Source: Clostridiaceae bacterium (lineage in GTDB: Bacteria; Bacillota_I; Bacilli_A; Erysipelotrichales; Coprobacillaceae). From it: a DNA stretch of 64,000 bases. A model generated the notes under the pieces. It was given only the letters and a program-made list of their open reading frames with translations, was not told where the DNA came from and ran no database searches. Below, in pieces: positions 24,608 to 33,161 of this stretch (within the stretch, counting starts at the first letter, position 1; the number at the start of each line of letters is the position of its first letter). A program made the translations under genes and the position numbers. Location: assembly GCA_902363625.1 (NCBI GenBank), contig CABJAS010000005.1, positions 226,663-290,662 of the forward strand, written 5' to 3'.

Positions 24608-24677
24608 TTCTCACTAATTTAGAATAAAGAAATTAAATCTTATTCTTAAAAAAGAATGGTATTCTTTAGGTGAGAAG
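24608..24677 (+). promoter_or_regulatory. Nested inverted repeats upstream of a small membrane protein gene
   Basis: An inner perfect dyad AAAGAAT/ATTCTTT (24651-24667) lies inside an outer one, TTCTCACTAA (24609-24618) with TTAGGTGAGAA (24666-24676, one bulge). It could be a regulator site or a folded leader; no known riboswitch class recognised. Confidence 0.35.
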
Positions 24678-24793
24678 GATCAAAAAATAGTGGTAGTTTA
24701 ATATAGTGACATCTACTTATGTATACGACTAAAGAGATGATTTTTAGGTTGCACTGTCATTCATATCAAATACAAGATGAGGAGGGAATTAAA

Positions 24794-25171
24794 ATGGATA
24801 GAAAGAATAAAATCTTATTTTCTGTCATTGTGTTTGGATTGCTGTTTAGTTTAGGACTATTTAATTATTATGACAGCAGTATATGGGCAAAGGATGCTTT
24901 ATTTGGTGATTATTTTAAAGTCTATTTTATCATTAAAATTTTAATTCAGACTGTATTACCAAGCTTAGCTATTTTTCTTTGCCATTGTATAGAAAGCAAG
25001 GATCAAGGAAATCAGCTGTTATTACCATTGACATTGGGTGGACTAATGATACTTTTAATTGCTTCGATCTTCTTTTTAAGGATTCCGTATACCTATTATT
25101 GGTTAGAAGGATATACGATCATCATAGCTTTTTGCCTAATCAATATTTATAAAAAAATATCTGTTAAATAA
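24794..25171 (+). CDS. Small four-helix membrane protein of unknown function
   Basis: 125 residues from ATG 24794, which follows GAGGAGG; an in-frame start at 24719 lacks a ribosome site. Four hydrophobic segments: about 8-24, 42-62, 72-92 and 97-115. Charged residues are confined to the N-terminus and one loop (CIESKDQGNQ). I do not recognise a family. It is a stand-alone gene between the ffh terminator and a weak T-rich hairpin (about 25172-25208). Confidence 0.55.
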   Translation: MDRKNKILFSVIVFGLLFSLGLFNYYDSSIWAKDALFGDYFKVYFIIKILIQTVLPSLAIFLCHCIESKDQGNQLLLPLTLGGLMILLIASIFFLRIPYTYYWLEGYTIIIAFCLINIYKKISVK

Positions 25172-25344
25172 AGAGGGAATCATTACAAAGCTTTGATTGC
25201 TTCTTTTTTTGTTAAATCACTTGCTTATTGATAAAAATATCAAAAATATGAAAATGAATTGAAATAAGTTTCAAATAAGAATAGACTGAAGATGGTAAGA
25301 TCATTTTAATAGCTGAATAAATAGGTACAAGGAGGATAAACATA

Positions 25345-26880
25345 ATGGAAAATAAGCGCCCTAATTTATTAATATTTGTAAGTGATCATTTTCGCAGTGA
25401 AGCAGTACATCATCTAGGAAACGAGGCATCTGCTACCCCCAATATTGATGCGCTGGTCAATGCTGACGCAGTTTCTTTTTCAAATGCGTTCTGTCAAAAT
25501 CCGGTCTGCGTTCCCAGCAGATGCAGCTTTTTATCCGGTAATTACCCGCATGTGAATGGTTTTCGTACGATGCATCATTTAATGTCTGCACAAGATGATA
25601 ATTTGTTGAAGGAATTAAAAAAGAATGGATATCATGTTTACTTTGGCGGTAAAAATGATGTCTTTAAAGAAGAAGTCGACTTGTCTTTATATTGCGATGA
25701 CCGCAGTGATGCTTATAGTGAATTAGGCTGTATTGCTCAGGGAGTGCCAATTAAAAAAGGCTATCGTCCAATTTTACAAGGAGTAACACAGCAGATGGCG
25801 ATTGAAGCTGCGAATGCGAAGGAAGCTAGTCGGCATACACAAAATGGAAAGAATTATTATAGTTTTTATCAGGGGATTGTTGATGACACGAATCCTTTTG
25901 CGATAGGTTTTATGGGAGCGGAGGATGCACAAATAAAAGATGCTATTGAATATTTAGAAAATTATGAGGGGGATGCGCCGTTATGTATGTATCTCTCATT
26001 AACCCTGCCCCATCCGTTTTATGCCTGTACAAAAGAGGATGATGCTGTCATCGATCAAGAAAAGCTATCACCAATGGTGACACTAACGCCATCGCAGGCA
26101 GCGTTAAAGCCAAGTATTATGCAGGGCATGCGGGAAAATTATCAGCTTTATCATTGGTCTAAGGAAGAATTGTTGGCTATCAAGAAAACCTATCTGGCAA
26201 TGGTACATCATGTAGACGAGAACTTTGGCAAGGTGATAGAAGCATTCAGACAAAAGCAGGCTTATGATGATACGGCTATATTTTTGTTTAGTGATCATGG
26301 AGATTATGCAGGAGATTATGGCATTGCGGAAATCAATCAGAATACCTTTGAAGATGTACTGACAAAAGTTCCTTTGGTTATTAAGCCACCTAAATCTATG
26401 GAGGTAAAACCTGGGATACGTACTGCTTTAGTTGAACTTACAGATATTCCGCAAACGATCAGCGAAATCGCCATGATGCCTTTATCCTATCCACAATTTG
26501 GAAGATCTCTTTGCTCACAGTTTACTACAATCAAAGAGCATCGTCGCTATGTTTATTGTGAGGGTGGACGAAGAGAGGATGAAACACACTGTATGGATGG
26601 CGGGCATCCTAAAGACCATCTTTACTGGCCAAGAACCAGTGAACAAATGAAAATGCCGCAGCATACCAAAGCGGTCATGATCCGCAGCCATAAGTATAAA
26701 TACGTAAAACGTTTGTATGAGTTAGATGAGTTTTATGATTTAACACTGGATCCTTTCGAATTAAATAATCAGATTCAGGAAGAACGATATCAAAAAATCA
26801 TTACAGAAATGAAAGAAGAATTATTGAACTTTATGATTGAAACCTGTGATCAGGTTCCCTATCATCGTGATGAACGTTAG
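25345..26880 (+). CDS. Sulfatase-like hydrolase (Cys-type), cytosolic
   Basis: 511 residues, alkaline-phosphatase superfamily. The N-terminus NLLIFVSDHFRSE gives the first metal-binding Asp, CVPSR (55-59) is the C-x-P-S-R signature in which Cys55 becomes formylglycine, GNYPHVNGF follows, and FLFSDHGDYAGDYG (about 310-323) is the second metal site. There is no signal peptide, so it should act in the cytoplasm on imported sulfated molecules or, if not a sulfatase, on phosphonate or phosphodiester substrates. An anaerobic maturase (anSME) would be needed; none is in the window. Monocistronic, with GGAGG before ATG. Confidence 0.82.
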   Translation: MENKRPNLLIFVSDHFRSEAVHHLGNEASATPNIDALVNADAVSFSNAFCQNPVCVPSRCSFLSGNYPHVNGFRTMHHLMSAQDDNLLKELKKNGYHVYFGGKNDVFKEEVDLSLYCDDRSDAYSELGCIAQGVPIKKGYRPILQGVTQQMAIEAANAKEASRHTQNGKNYYSFYQGIVDDTNPFAIGFMGAEDAQIKDAIEYLENYEGDAPLCMYLSLTLPHPFYACTKEDDAVIDQEKLSPMVTLTPSQAALKPSIMQGMRENYQLYHWSKEELLAIKKTYLAMVHHVDENFGKVIEAFRQKQAYDDTAIFLFSDHGDYAGDYGIAEINQNTFEDVLTKVPLVIKPPKSMEVKPGIRTALVELTDIPQTISEIAMMPLSYPQFGRSLCSQFTTIKEHRRYVYCEGGRREDETHCMDGGHPKDHLYWPRTSEQMKMPQHTKAVMIRSHKYKYVKRLYELDEFYDLTLDPFELNNQIQEERYQKIITEMKEELLNFMIETCDQVPYHRDER

Positions 26881-27055
26881 CCTGATATTAAGAAGGCTTA
26901 GAGACATCGATCATATAAAATGGAGGAAGTATCAAGCTGGTTGATGAAGACTTATACTTTGAAGCAGGTGGATTATTCAATTTACATTTATGGGTTCTAA
27001 ACTGCAAGGTATTAAACGAAATATTTGCAGTACTTGATTACACGTATTAAAACGA
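26881..27055. other. Intergenic stretch with a doubtful 26-residue ORF
   Basis: ATG 26920 to TAA 27000 encodes 26 residues without a proper ribosome site. Another frame stays open from about 26922 to 27049 (includes LYFEAGGLFNLHLWVLN) without a start codon and may be a gene remnant. No function suggested. Confidence 0.3.
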
Positions 27056-27058
27056 AAT

Positions 27059-27090
27059 TAAAATGGATACCTATTAAGATATCCATTTTA
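27059..27090 (-). terminator. Bidirectional terminator between the sulfatase and AI-2E-family genes
   Basis: TAAAATGGATA pairs with the ATATCCATTTTA segment (27059-27069 and 27079-27090), flanked by A- and T-rich DNA on both sides. Confidence 0.7.
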
Positions 27091-27115
27091 CGCTATTATA
27101 CGATAATAAAGCTTA

Positions 27116-28318
27116 TCATTCTGTTTCAGTTTCTTCTTCAGGTAAAATATAATAATCGGTTTCATCTACATAAGCACGCTTCTTTTTAAGCTGTTCGTGA
27201 ACAAATTCGCTTGTCATTGAATAAAGCAATGCGGTCAGCGGCACAGCCACTAACATTCCAATCAGTCCAAAGAGACCACCGAAAATGATTAAAGATAACA
27301 ATACATAGATACCCGAAATTCCCACTGATCCGCCAACCACACGAGGATAAATGACATTTCCTTCAAACTGCTGCAGGATTTGGAAATAGACAATGAACCA
27401 GATTGATTGAATCGGATTAATCGCAAAGATCAGCAAACAGCCAAATGCCATTCCAAACATCGCCCCAAACATTGGCACTAAGCTTGTCAAAGCAACGATC
27501 GCTGAAATCAATTCCGGGAATGGGAAACGGAAAATCAGCATCCCAATATAGCAGAGAACGCCTAAAATTACGGCTTCTACCAATTGTCCTCCAATAAATC
27601 CGGCAAAGATCGCATTGGCTTTTTTACCGATACGAAAAATATACTGAGCCGGGCGGTCTCTGAAAATCGCGACAATCACCTTTTTTAATTGAATGATGTA
27701 TTCTTCTTTTGAATTCAGCAGATATAAGCTGATCATAAAGGCTGTAAACCAAGTTCCAAATGATCCGATAAAATTAACTGAGGTATTGATTACACTGCTC
27801 GCACCAACCCCTAGCCATTTTGCACTGTTTTTTAAGATATCATCCCATCTTAAGGTATTTAAATATTGAACGATCTGTGATTTAGACGCATCATAATCAA
27901 TATGGAAATATTCTAACACTTCATTGACATAGGTTACTGTATGCTGCAAATAAACACTGAAATTATTAAACAGCATGCCGAAGCTTTCAATCAATTTTGG
28001 AATAATGACACTGACGATTAAAGCACAAATAATAAAAGCAAACACCAATGTTAGAATAACGGCAATTCCCCTTGAACGCTTATGAATAAAAGAGTTCTCT
28101 TTGGTATGGGCGATGATGAACTGCTGAATCTTTTTCATTGGCAGATTTAAGACATAGGCAATCGCAATTCCGTAATAAAGTGGCTTAAACAGCATGATCC
28201 AATACCACACTTTACTTAAAACCGCTGTGAAGTTGAAGATGACCGCCGCTAAAATAATTGTAAATGTCACCAGAATGACCCATGGCTTAATAATTTTTTT
28301 GATCGTTTGGTTATTCAT
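27116..28318 (-). CDS. AI-2E family (DUF20) membrane transporter
   Basis: 400 residues with about seven to eight hydrophobic helices: two at the N-terminus, one after residue 70, and four or five after residue 150, plus the conserved late segment FGGLFGLIGMLVAVPLTALL typical of the AI-2E/UPF0118 family. Members have been linked to autoinducer-2 export, Na+/H+ exchange or general permease roles, so the substrate here is open. A second member is encoded at 51103-52191. Single gene with AGGGGAGGAAT before ATG. Confidence 0.88.
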   Translation of the reverse strand: MNNQTIKKIIKPWVILVTFTIILAAVIFNFTAVLSKVWYWIMLFKPLYYGIAIAYVLNLPMKKIQQFIIAHTKENSFIHKRSRGIAVILTLVFAFIICALIVSVIIPKLIESFGMLFNNFSVYLQHTVTYVNEVLEYFHIDYDASKSQIVQYLNTLRWDDILKNSAKWLGVGASSVINTSVNFIGSFGTWFTAFMISLYLLNSKEEYIIQLKKVIVAIFRDRPAQYIFRIGKKANAIFAGFIGGQLVEAVILGVLCYIGMLIFRFPFPELISAIVALTSLVPMFGAMFGMAFGCLLIFAINPIQSIWFIVYFQILQQFEGNVIYPRVVGGSVGISGIYVLLSLIIFGGLFGLIGMLVAVPLTALLYSMTSEFVHEQLKKKRAYVDETDYYILPEEETETE

Positions 28319-28409
28319 TGTATTCCTCCCCTAGTTTTTCCATATTACCATTTTTCATTGACTAATTCAATTTATTTCATTATATTATCATTAGATAGAG
28401 GAGACAAGG

Positions 28410-29045
28410 ATGAAGGGATATATTTTTGATTTAGATGGTACACTATTAGATTCACAATGGGTATGGAAAAGCTCAACAGTGGAGATTTTTGAAGAGCTGG
28501 AACTGCCCAATGTGGAGGAACTTTATTTAGAGATGCGTTCTTTTTCTTTGGAAGAAGCTAACGATTTCATCATTGAGCGTTTTCAATTACCGTATACTCG
28601 TGATGAAATGATCGAGCGTGTGAGTGTGAAGGTAAAAGAAAAATATGATCATTTAGTAAAAGCAAAGGATGGCGTTTTAGAAAAGCTGAAAGCATTTCAT
28701 GAAGCTAAAATTAAAATGGTCATTGCGACAGCGAGTGAAAAAGAGTTTATTTTAGGGTGTTTAGATCGTTTAGGGATTACAGATTTAATGGATCATATCA
28801 TAACAACCAGTGAGTATAACACAAATAAAAAAGATGAAGCGGTGATTTATGATGAAGCCTGTAAGCTAATGCATTTAAATAAAGAAGAGGTAGTTGTATT
28901 TGAAGATGCCCTGCATGCAATTGAAACGTTGAAGAAAAACGGGTATCGAGTATATGCGATCGAAGATGATGATGAAATCGATCATCGTCAGCAGATTCAG
29001 CAGCTGGCAGATCGATATATAAGAGATTGGAATGAATTTTGTTAG
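28410..29045 (+). CDS. HAD-superfamily phosphatase (beta-phosphoglucomutase-like)
   Basis: 211 residues. Motif I DLDGTLLDS (7-15) gives the nucleophile Asp and acid-base Asp; a helical cap follows (about 18-85); motif II is IATASEKEF with Thr; Lys in NTNKKDEAVIYD; motif IV is VVFEDALHAIETLKKNG. This is the HAD-IA subgroup that includes phosphoglycolate phosphatase and beta-phosphoglucomutase. The substrate cannot be assigned. Divergent from the AI-2E-family gene, with AGAGGAGACAAGG before ATG. Confidence 0.88.
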   Translation: MKGYIFDLDGTLLDSQWVWKSSTVEIFEELELPNVEELYLEMRSFSLEEANDFIIERFQLPYTRDEMIERVSVKVKEKYDHLVKAKDGVLEKLKAFHEAKIKMVIATASEKEFILGCLDRLGITDLMDHIITTSEYNTNKKDEAVIYDEACKLMHLNKEEVVVFEDALHAIETLKKNGYRVYAIEDDDEIDHRQQIQQLADRYIRDWNEFC

Positions 29046-29150
29046 ATTGTTTTTGAAATTATACAATTATTGAAAGATAATATATAAAAATACTAAATAT
29101 ATTTAAATTTTTACTGATTGATGATATACTATCTCAAAAGAGGTGAGGAT

Positions 29151-30479
29151 ATGGAAACGTCAATCAGTACTTTTTTTAATAAAGCATTGCTTCATAACGA
29201 TATAAAAAATCAGCTTTATAAAGACTATGATGTTAAAAAAGGATTGCGAAATGAAGATGGCACCGGCGTGTTAGTAGGACTGACAACAATTGCAGATGTT
29301 GTTGGGTATACGATGGCTGATGGTGTAAAAAAAGACTGTATCGGTGATCTTTATTATCGTGGTATCAGCATCAAGGATATTATAAACAATAAGGGCAGTC
29401 GTCTGATTTATGAGGAGGTTTGCTTTTTAATCTTATTTGGCTATTTGCCAAACGCTTTGGAACTGGAAGCTTTTACTTTGCAGCTTCGCATGCGTTATCA
29501 TTTACCGGAGGATTTTTTGCAGTCACAGATTCTGCGTCATCCGGCTTCAAACTTAATGAATAAGCTTCAGCAGGATATATTGGCACTTTATGCCTATGAT
29601 GAGCAGGCAGATGATGTCAGTCCGTTAAATACTTTGGAGCAGGGGCTAAATTTACTGGCTCAGTTAATGAGCATAACGATTTATGATTATCATGTTAAGG
29701 TGCATCATTTTGATCATCAGAGTTTATACATTCATCATATTAAGGAAGACTACAGCATTGCCGAGAATATTTTATATTTACTAAGACCGGATCAATCATT
29801 TAGTGAAAATGAGGCAAGTGTCTTAGATACTTTACTCGTCTTGCATGCCGATCATGGTGGGGGAAATAATTCAACCTTTACGAATGTGGTTATCAGTTCT
29901 ACCGGCACAGATATTTACTCTGCTTTTGCCGGGTCTGTCGGTTCATTGAAGGGTCCTCGTCACGGTGGAGCAAATCTAGCTGCCAGAAAGATGATGCTGG
30001 AAGTAATGAAGGAAATCGGAATGACGGATGATCACAATCTCATCCGTGAAATGATTATCCGGATTTTGAATAAAGAAGCGAATGATCATTCCGGTTTAGT
30101 TTATGGCATGGGACACGCGATTTATACATTGAGTGATCCAAGAAGTGAATTAATGGCAAAGGAATGCGAAAAACTGGCTATTGAAAAAGGACGTGTAGAC
30201 GAGTATCGCTTTTATCGTCTGTTTGATCAGGTTGCTGCGGAAACTATCAAAGAAATTAAGGGAACACAGGTCTGCAGTAATTTCGATTTTTACAGCGGAC
30301 TGGTCTATGATATGCTGGGGATTCCGACGGATCTTTATCCATTGCTTTTTGTTGTTAGCCGCAGTGTCGGCTGGTTAGCACACAATATAGAAAATAAACT
30401 ATATGCCGATCGCATCATTCGTCCGGCAACGCAATACGTAGGAAAAATAAAAAAATATATCGACATCTCCGAGCGCTAA
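29151..30479 (+). CDS. Citrate synthase (citrate/2-methylcitrate family)
   Basis: 442 residues from ATG 29151 (AGAGGTGAGG site). It condenses acetyl-CoA and oxaloacetate. The catalytic segments are recognisable: GSVGSLKGPRHGGAN (His of the GPxHGGAN motif), GMGHAIYTLSDPR (His, in place of the GHRVY of the E. coli type) and NFDFYSGLVYDMLGIP (Asp). VVSRSVGWLAHNIEN near the end is the usual family close. A fermentative spore former would use it for glutamate precursor synthesis together with GDH; no aconitase or isocitrate dehydrogenase is in the window. A 2-methylcitrate activity cannot be excluded. Confidence 0.9.
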   Translation: METSISTFFNKALLHNDIKNQLYKDYDVKKGLRNEDGTGVLVGLTTIADVVGYTMADGVKKDCIGDLYYRGISIKDIINNKGSRLIYEEVCFLILFGYLPNALELEAFTLQLRMRYHLPEDFLQSQILRHPASNLMNKLQQDILALYAYDEQADDVSPLNTLEQGLNLLAQLMSITIYDYHVKVHHFDHQSLYIHHIKEDYSIAENILYLLRPDQSFSENEASVLDTLLVLHADHGGGNNSTFTNVVISSTGTDIYSAFAGSVGSLKGPRHGGANLAARKMMLEVMKEIGMTDDHNLIREMIIRILNKEANDHSGLVYGMGHAIYTLSDPRSELMAKECEKLAIEKGRVDEYRFYRLFDQVAAETIKEIKGTQVCSNFDFYSGLVYDMLGIPTDLYPLLFVVSRSVGWLAHNIENKLYADRIIRPATQYVGKIKKYIDISER

Positions 30480-30529
30480 TGTGGTATCATTTAGATGAAA
30501 TCAGAATAGGATAAATGGAAGGTGATAAA

Positions 30530-31039
30530 ATGAGTTTTAAAAAGATAGCAGTAGAAGAATTAACTTGTAACCCATTTACCATGATTGGTAAAGAATGGAT
30601 GCTGGTCACAGCCGGAAACGAAAAAAAAGGCTATAACACAATGACCGCTTCATGGGGCGGACTTGGAATTAATTGGAATAAGCCCGTTGCGACCATTTAT
30701 ATTCGACCACAGCGTTATACTAAGAAATTCCTTGATGAAGAGGAAACCTTTTCCCTTTGTGTATTTGATGAAGACTATAAAAAACAATTAGGTTATTTAG
30801 GAAGAGTCTCTGGAAAAGATGAAGATAAGATTCAAAAAGCCGGAATAACACCGCAGTTTATAGAGGATACCACATATTTTGCTGAAGCAAAGTTAGTATT
30901 AATTTGTAAAAAGCTGTATTGCGCTCCGATCTTACCGGAAGGATTTTTAGATAAAGACATTGACGAGAAAAACTATCCTCAAAAAGATTACCATGATCTT
31001 TATATCGCAGAAATTATTGATGTCTTAAAAAGAGATTAA
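30530..31039 (+). CDS. Flavin reductase-like FMN-binding protein
   Basis: 169 residues from ATG 30530, with GGAAGGTG just upstream. The split-barrel flavoprotein pattern is visible: CNPFTMIGKEWMLVTAGNEK, TMTASWGGLGINWNKPVATI (the FMN-phosphate loop) and YIRPQRYTKKFLDEEETFSL followed by GYLGRVSGKDEDKI. Family members bind FMN and act as flavin or ferric reductases or have unknown roles. No partner oxygenase gene is adjacent. It stands alone between citrate synthase and an EamA transporter. Confidence 0.8.
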   Translation: MSFKKIAVEELTCNPFTMIGKEWMLVTAGNEKKGYNTMTASWGGLGINWNKPVATIYIRPQRYTKKFLDEEETFSLCVFDEDYKKQLGYLGRVSGKDEDKIQKAGITPQFIEDTTYFAEAKLVLICKKLYCAPILPEGFLDKDIDEKNYPQKDYHDLYIAEIIDVLKRD

Positions 31040-31087
31040 TTTCTCTTTTTTTATTGCCATACTAGAAGAAAGGGGGCGGAATATACG

Positions 31088-31948
31088 ATGTCGGTCATCA
31101 TTGCTTTACTCTCTGCTTTTTTGGCAGGTATTACTTCTATTTTAGTTAAGGTTGGGGTGCAAAAGGTAGATTCTTCTTTAGCGATAGCTTTAAGAACGAT
31201 CATTGTTTTAATATGTAGCTGGCTGATGGTATTTGTTGTTGGTTCTTTTTCAACATTGCCTTCCCTTTCTTTAACATCTTTATTCTTTTTAATCCTATCC
31301 GGCTTAACAACCGGTGCCTCTTGGATCTGTTACTTTAAAGCTTTGCAGTTAGGGGATATTAATAAGGTGGTTCCCATCGATAAATCAAGCACGATCTTAA
31401 CGATGATATTAGCCTTTATCTTTTTGAAAGAACCCCTGACTTTGCCAATGATATTAGGCATTCTTTTTATGGGAGTAGGAACTGCCTTGATGATTCAAAA
31501 AAAGGAAACCTCACAGACTATAAAAAGCAAAGCTTGGCTTGGCTACGCTTTATTATCGGCTGTATTTGCCAGTGCGACCTCTATCTTAGGAAAAGTCGGA
31601 ATAGAAAATGTCGAGTCTAATTTAGGAACGGCAATTCGTACGATTGTAGTGCTGATTATGGCATGGCTTATTGTTTTTATGCAGCATAAGCAAAGTCAAA
31701 TAAAAGAAATTGATCGTAGAAGCTGGCTGTATCTGATCTTATCGGGATTAACGACAGGATTATCTTGGCTGTGTTTCTATAAAGCTTTACAGATCGGTCA
31801 AGCCAGCATCGTTATTCCAATTGATAAACTCAGTATTTTAGTCAGCATCGGTTTTGCCTACTTTGTATTTAAAGAAAGACTTACTAAAAAAGCTTTCTTA
31901 GGTTTGATTTTGGTCGTTATAGGGACATTCACTTTATTGATAAAATAA
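31088..31948 (+). CDS. EamA/DMT-superfamily transporter
   Basis: 286 residues made of two homologous EamA halves (1-138 and 148-284), about ten helices. The internal duplication is obvious: LSGLTTGASWICYFKALQLG in the first half mirrors LSGLTTGLSWLCFYKALQIG in the second, and each half is followed by a VVPIDK/VIPIDK segment. DMT transporters mostly export metabolites such as amino acids or nucleobases; the substrate is unknown. AAGGGGGCGG ribosome site and a bidirectional terminator after the stop. Confidence 0.9.
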   Translation: MSVIIALLSAFLAGITSILVKVGVQKVDSSLAIALRTIIVLICSWLMVFVVGSFSTLPSLSLTSLFFLILSGLTTGASWICYFKALQLGDINKVVPIDKSSTILTMILAFIFLKEPLTLPMILGILFMGVGTALMIQKKETSQTIKSKAWLGYALLSAVFASATSILGKVGIENVESNLGTAIRTIVVLIMAWLIVFMQHKQSQIKEIDRRSWLYLILSGLTTGLSWLCFYKALQIGQASIVIPIDKLSILVSIGFAYFVFKERLTKKAFLGLILVVIGTFTLLIK

Positions 31949-31949
31949 A

Positions 31950-31987
31950 AAGCAGATCTGAGTCTTTTATGACGGATCTGCCTTTTT
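31950..31987 (+). terminator. Bidirectional terminator between EamA transporter and dUTPase
   Basis: GCAGATC (31952-31958) pairs with GATCTGC (31975-31981); AAAA on the left and TTTTT on the right serve the two convergent genes. Confidence 0.82.
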
Positions 31988-32004
31988 AATAATGTCTATA
32001 CTTT

Positions 32005-32499
32005 TTATTTGGTGGTGCTTCCAAAACCGCCGTTGCGCAATGAAGCAGCATCATCATCGACAGTAATTCCGTATTCAATGAAGATTCCCTGCATAAAGCC
32101 CTCACCTTGTTTTAACACAACCGTTTTATCTTCGTTGGTATCATTGGTAATTTTAGAAAAAATATGCCCTTCATTATCGGAATAGAAATAGTCGCTGTCA
32201 ATAATGCCGACAGTATTATTTAGCTGCAAACGATATTTAAAGCCTAAACCACTGCGCGGATAAAGCTTTAACACCCATTCATCCTTCATCTCTACACGAA
32301 TTCCGGTAGGGATTTTAATCGTTTCCTGTGGTTTTAATTCAACGGTAATCGGCATAAAAAAATCATATCCGGCTGAACCGGTTGTAGCTCGCTTAGGCAA
32401 TTTGATCTGCTGATAGATTTCTTCAACATCTCCGCCTAAGTCCCAGCCTTCTTTAAATTGTTCAAAACTTACTTTGTGAAATTGTGCAATTCTTTTCAT
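32005..32499 (-). CDS. dut: dUTP diphosphatase (trimeric type)
   Basis: 164 residues from the ATG at 32499, because GGAGG directly precedes it; a start 12 bp further upstream would contain that site. The five dUTPase motifs are visible: GSAGYDFFMPI (1), PRSGLGFK (2), NNTVGIIDSDYF (3), GEGFMQGIF (4) and the P-loop-like RNGGFGSTTK at the C-terminus (5). It cleaves dUTP to dUMP, keeping uracil out of DNA and feeding thymidylate synthesis. An insertion with NEGHIF after motif 3 is seen in several Firmicute enzymes. Single gene. Confidence 0.9.
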   Translation of the reverse strand: MKRIAQFHKVSFEQFKEGWDLGGDVEEIYQQIKLPKRATTGSAGYDFFMPITVELKPQETIKIPTGIRVEMKDEWVLKLYPRSGLGFKYRLQLNNTVGIIDSDYFYSDNEGHIFSKITNDTNEDKTVVLKQGEGFMQGIFIEYGITVDDDAASLRNGGFGSTTK

Positions 32500-32527
32500 A
32501 GTGTCCTCCAATCATCATTATAGCATA

Positions 32528-32549
32528 CAAAAAACTCACAGCAGTGAGT
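32528..32549 (-). terminator. Terminator after the 157-residue membrane protein gene
   Basis: ACTCAC (32534-32539) pairs with GTGAGT (32544-32549); the T-run (TTTTTTG) lies on the minus strand. Confidence 0.72.
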
Positions 32550-33023
32550 TTATTTTAATAACGCGGTTAATTCTGCAGCTCCTAAAATATAGAAAATCCA
32601 GCCAAATATATCAGGACGCAGGATTGCATTTAAAGCATAGACCCACATTTGCGGTTCTATGATAAGGGCAGGCAAGTATTGTAATCCAACCGTAATCGCA
32701 AAAGTAAAGATTGGGGTTGCGATAATTGACAGTGCATACCCGATATAGCAGATCACTCGTACTTTCGGATTGACAAACGATGACGTCTTTTTAGCAACCT
32801 TGGCAATCAAAAATGCACTTAATAAATAAACGACTCCAAAGCGAACCGTCGTTCCTGATGTGATTGCTGCCTGAATAAACCCGCAGACAAGTGAAATTAA
32901 TAGAATGCTCACAATGACGATTGCATACTGTGCAGGTGAAAGAAAGGCATCATTGTTGCTGCGGAAATACTGCATAGCTTCGCGACGCTCTTTTCGTTTT
33001 TGCATATCTTCTTTAAGTCCCAT
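32550..33023 (-). CDS. Membrane protein of unknown function
   Basis: 157 residues from the ATG at 33023 (AGGTGGTG site), discarding a 17-residue upstream extension without one. A charged N-terminus (KEDMQKRKERRE) precedes four hydrophobic segments, about 30-52, 57-72, 83-110 and 130-152. No family recognised. It stands opposite the dehydrogenase gene and appears to be a single-gene unit. Confidence 0.55.
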   Translation of the reverse strand: MGLKEDMQKRKERREAMQYFRSNNDAFLSPAQYAIVIVSILLISLVCGFIQAAITSGTTVRFGVVYLLSAFLIAKVAKKTSSFVNPKVRVICYIGYALSIIATPIFTFAITVGLQYLPALIIEPQMWVYALNAILRPDIFGWIFYILGAAELTALLK

Positions 33024-33161
33024 TTCATCACCACCTATGGCATCCATTATAGCATACTTTTTGATGAAGCACATCTATAACTCTTATACTTTGAAAAAAT
33101 AATGAATTCTGATGACGAATCTGAGAAAATAAAGTATGATAACAATTAAGGAGATGGGAAT

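Noticed and set aside
25172..25208. Clear terminator after the small membrane protein gene
   Set aside because: AATCA/TGATT stem is short and bulged; a T-run follows, but it is too weak to list as a separate feature.
26920..27000. 26-residue ORF in the gap after the sulfatase gene
   Set aside because: No ribosome site at proper distance, no known family, and another frame in the same place looks equally open.
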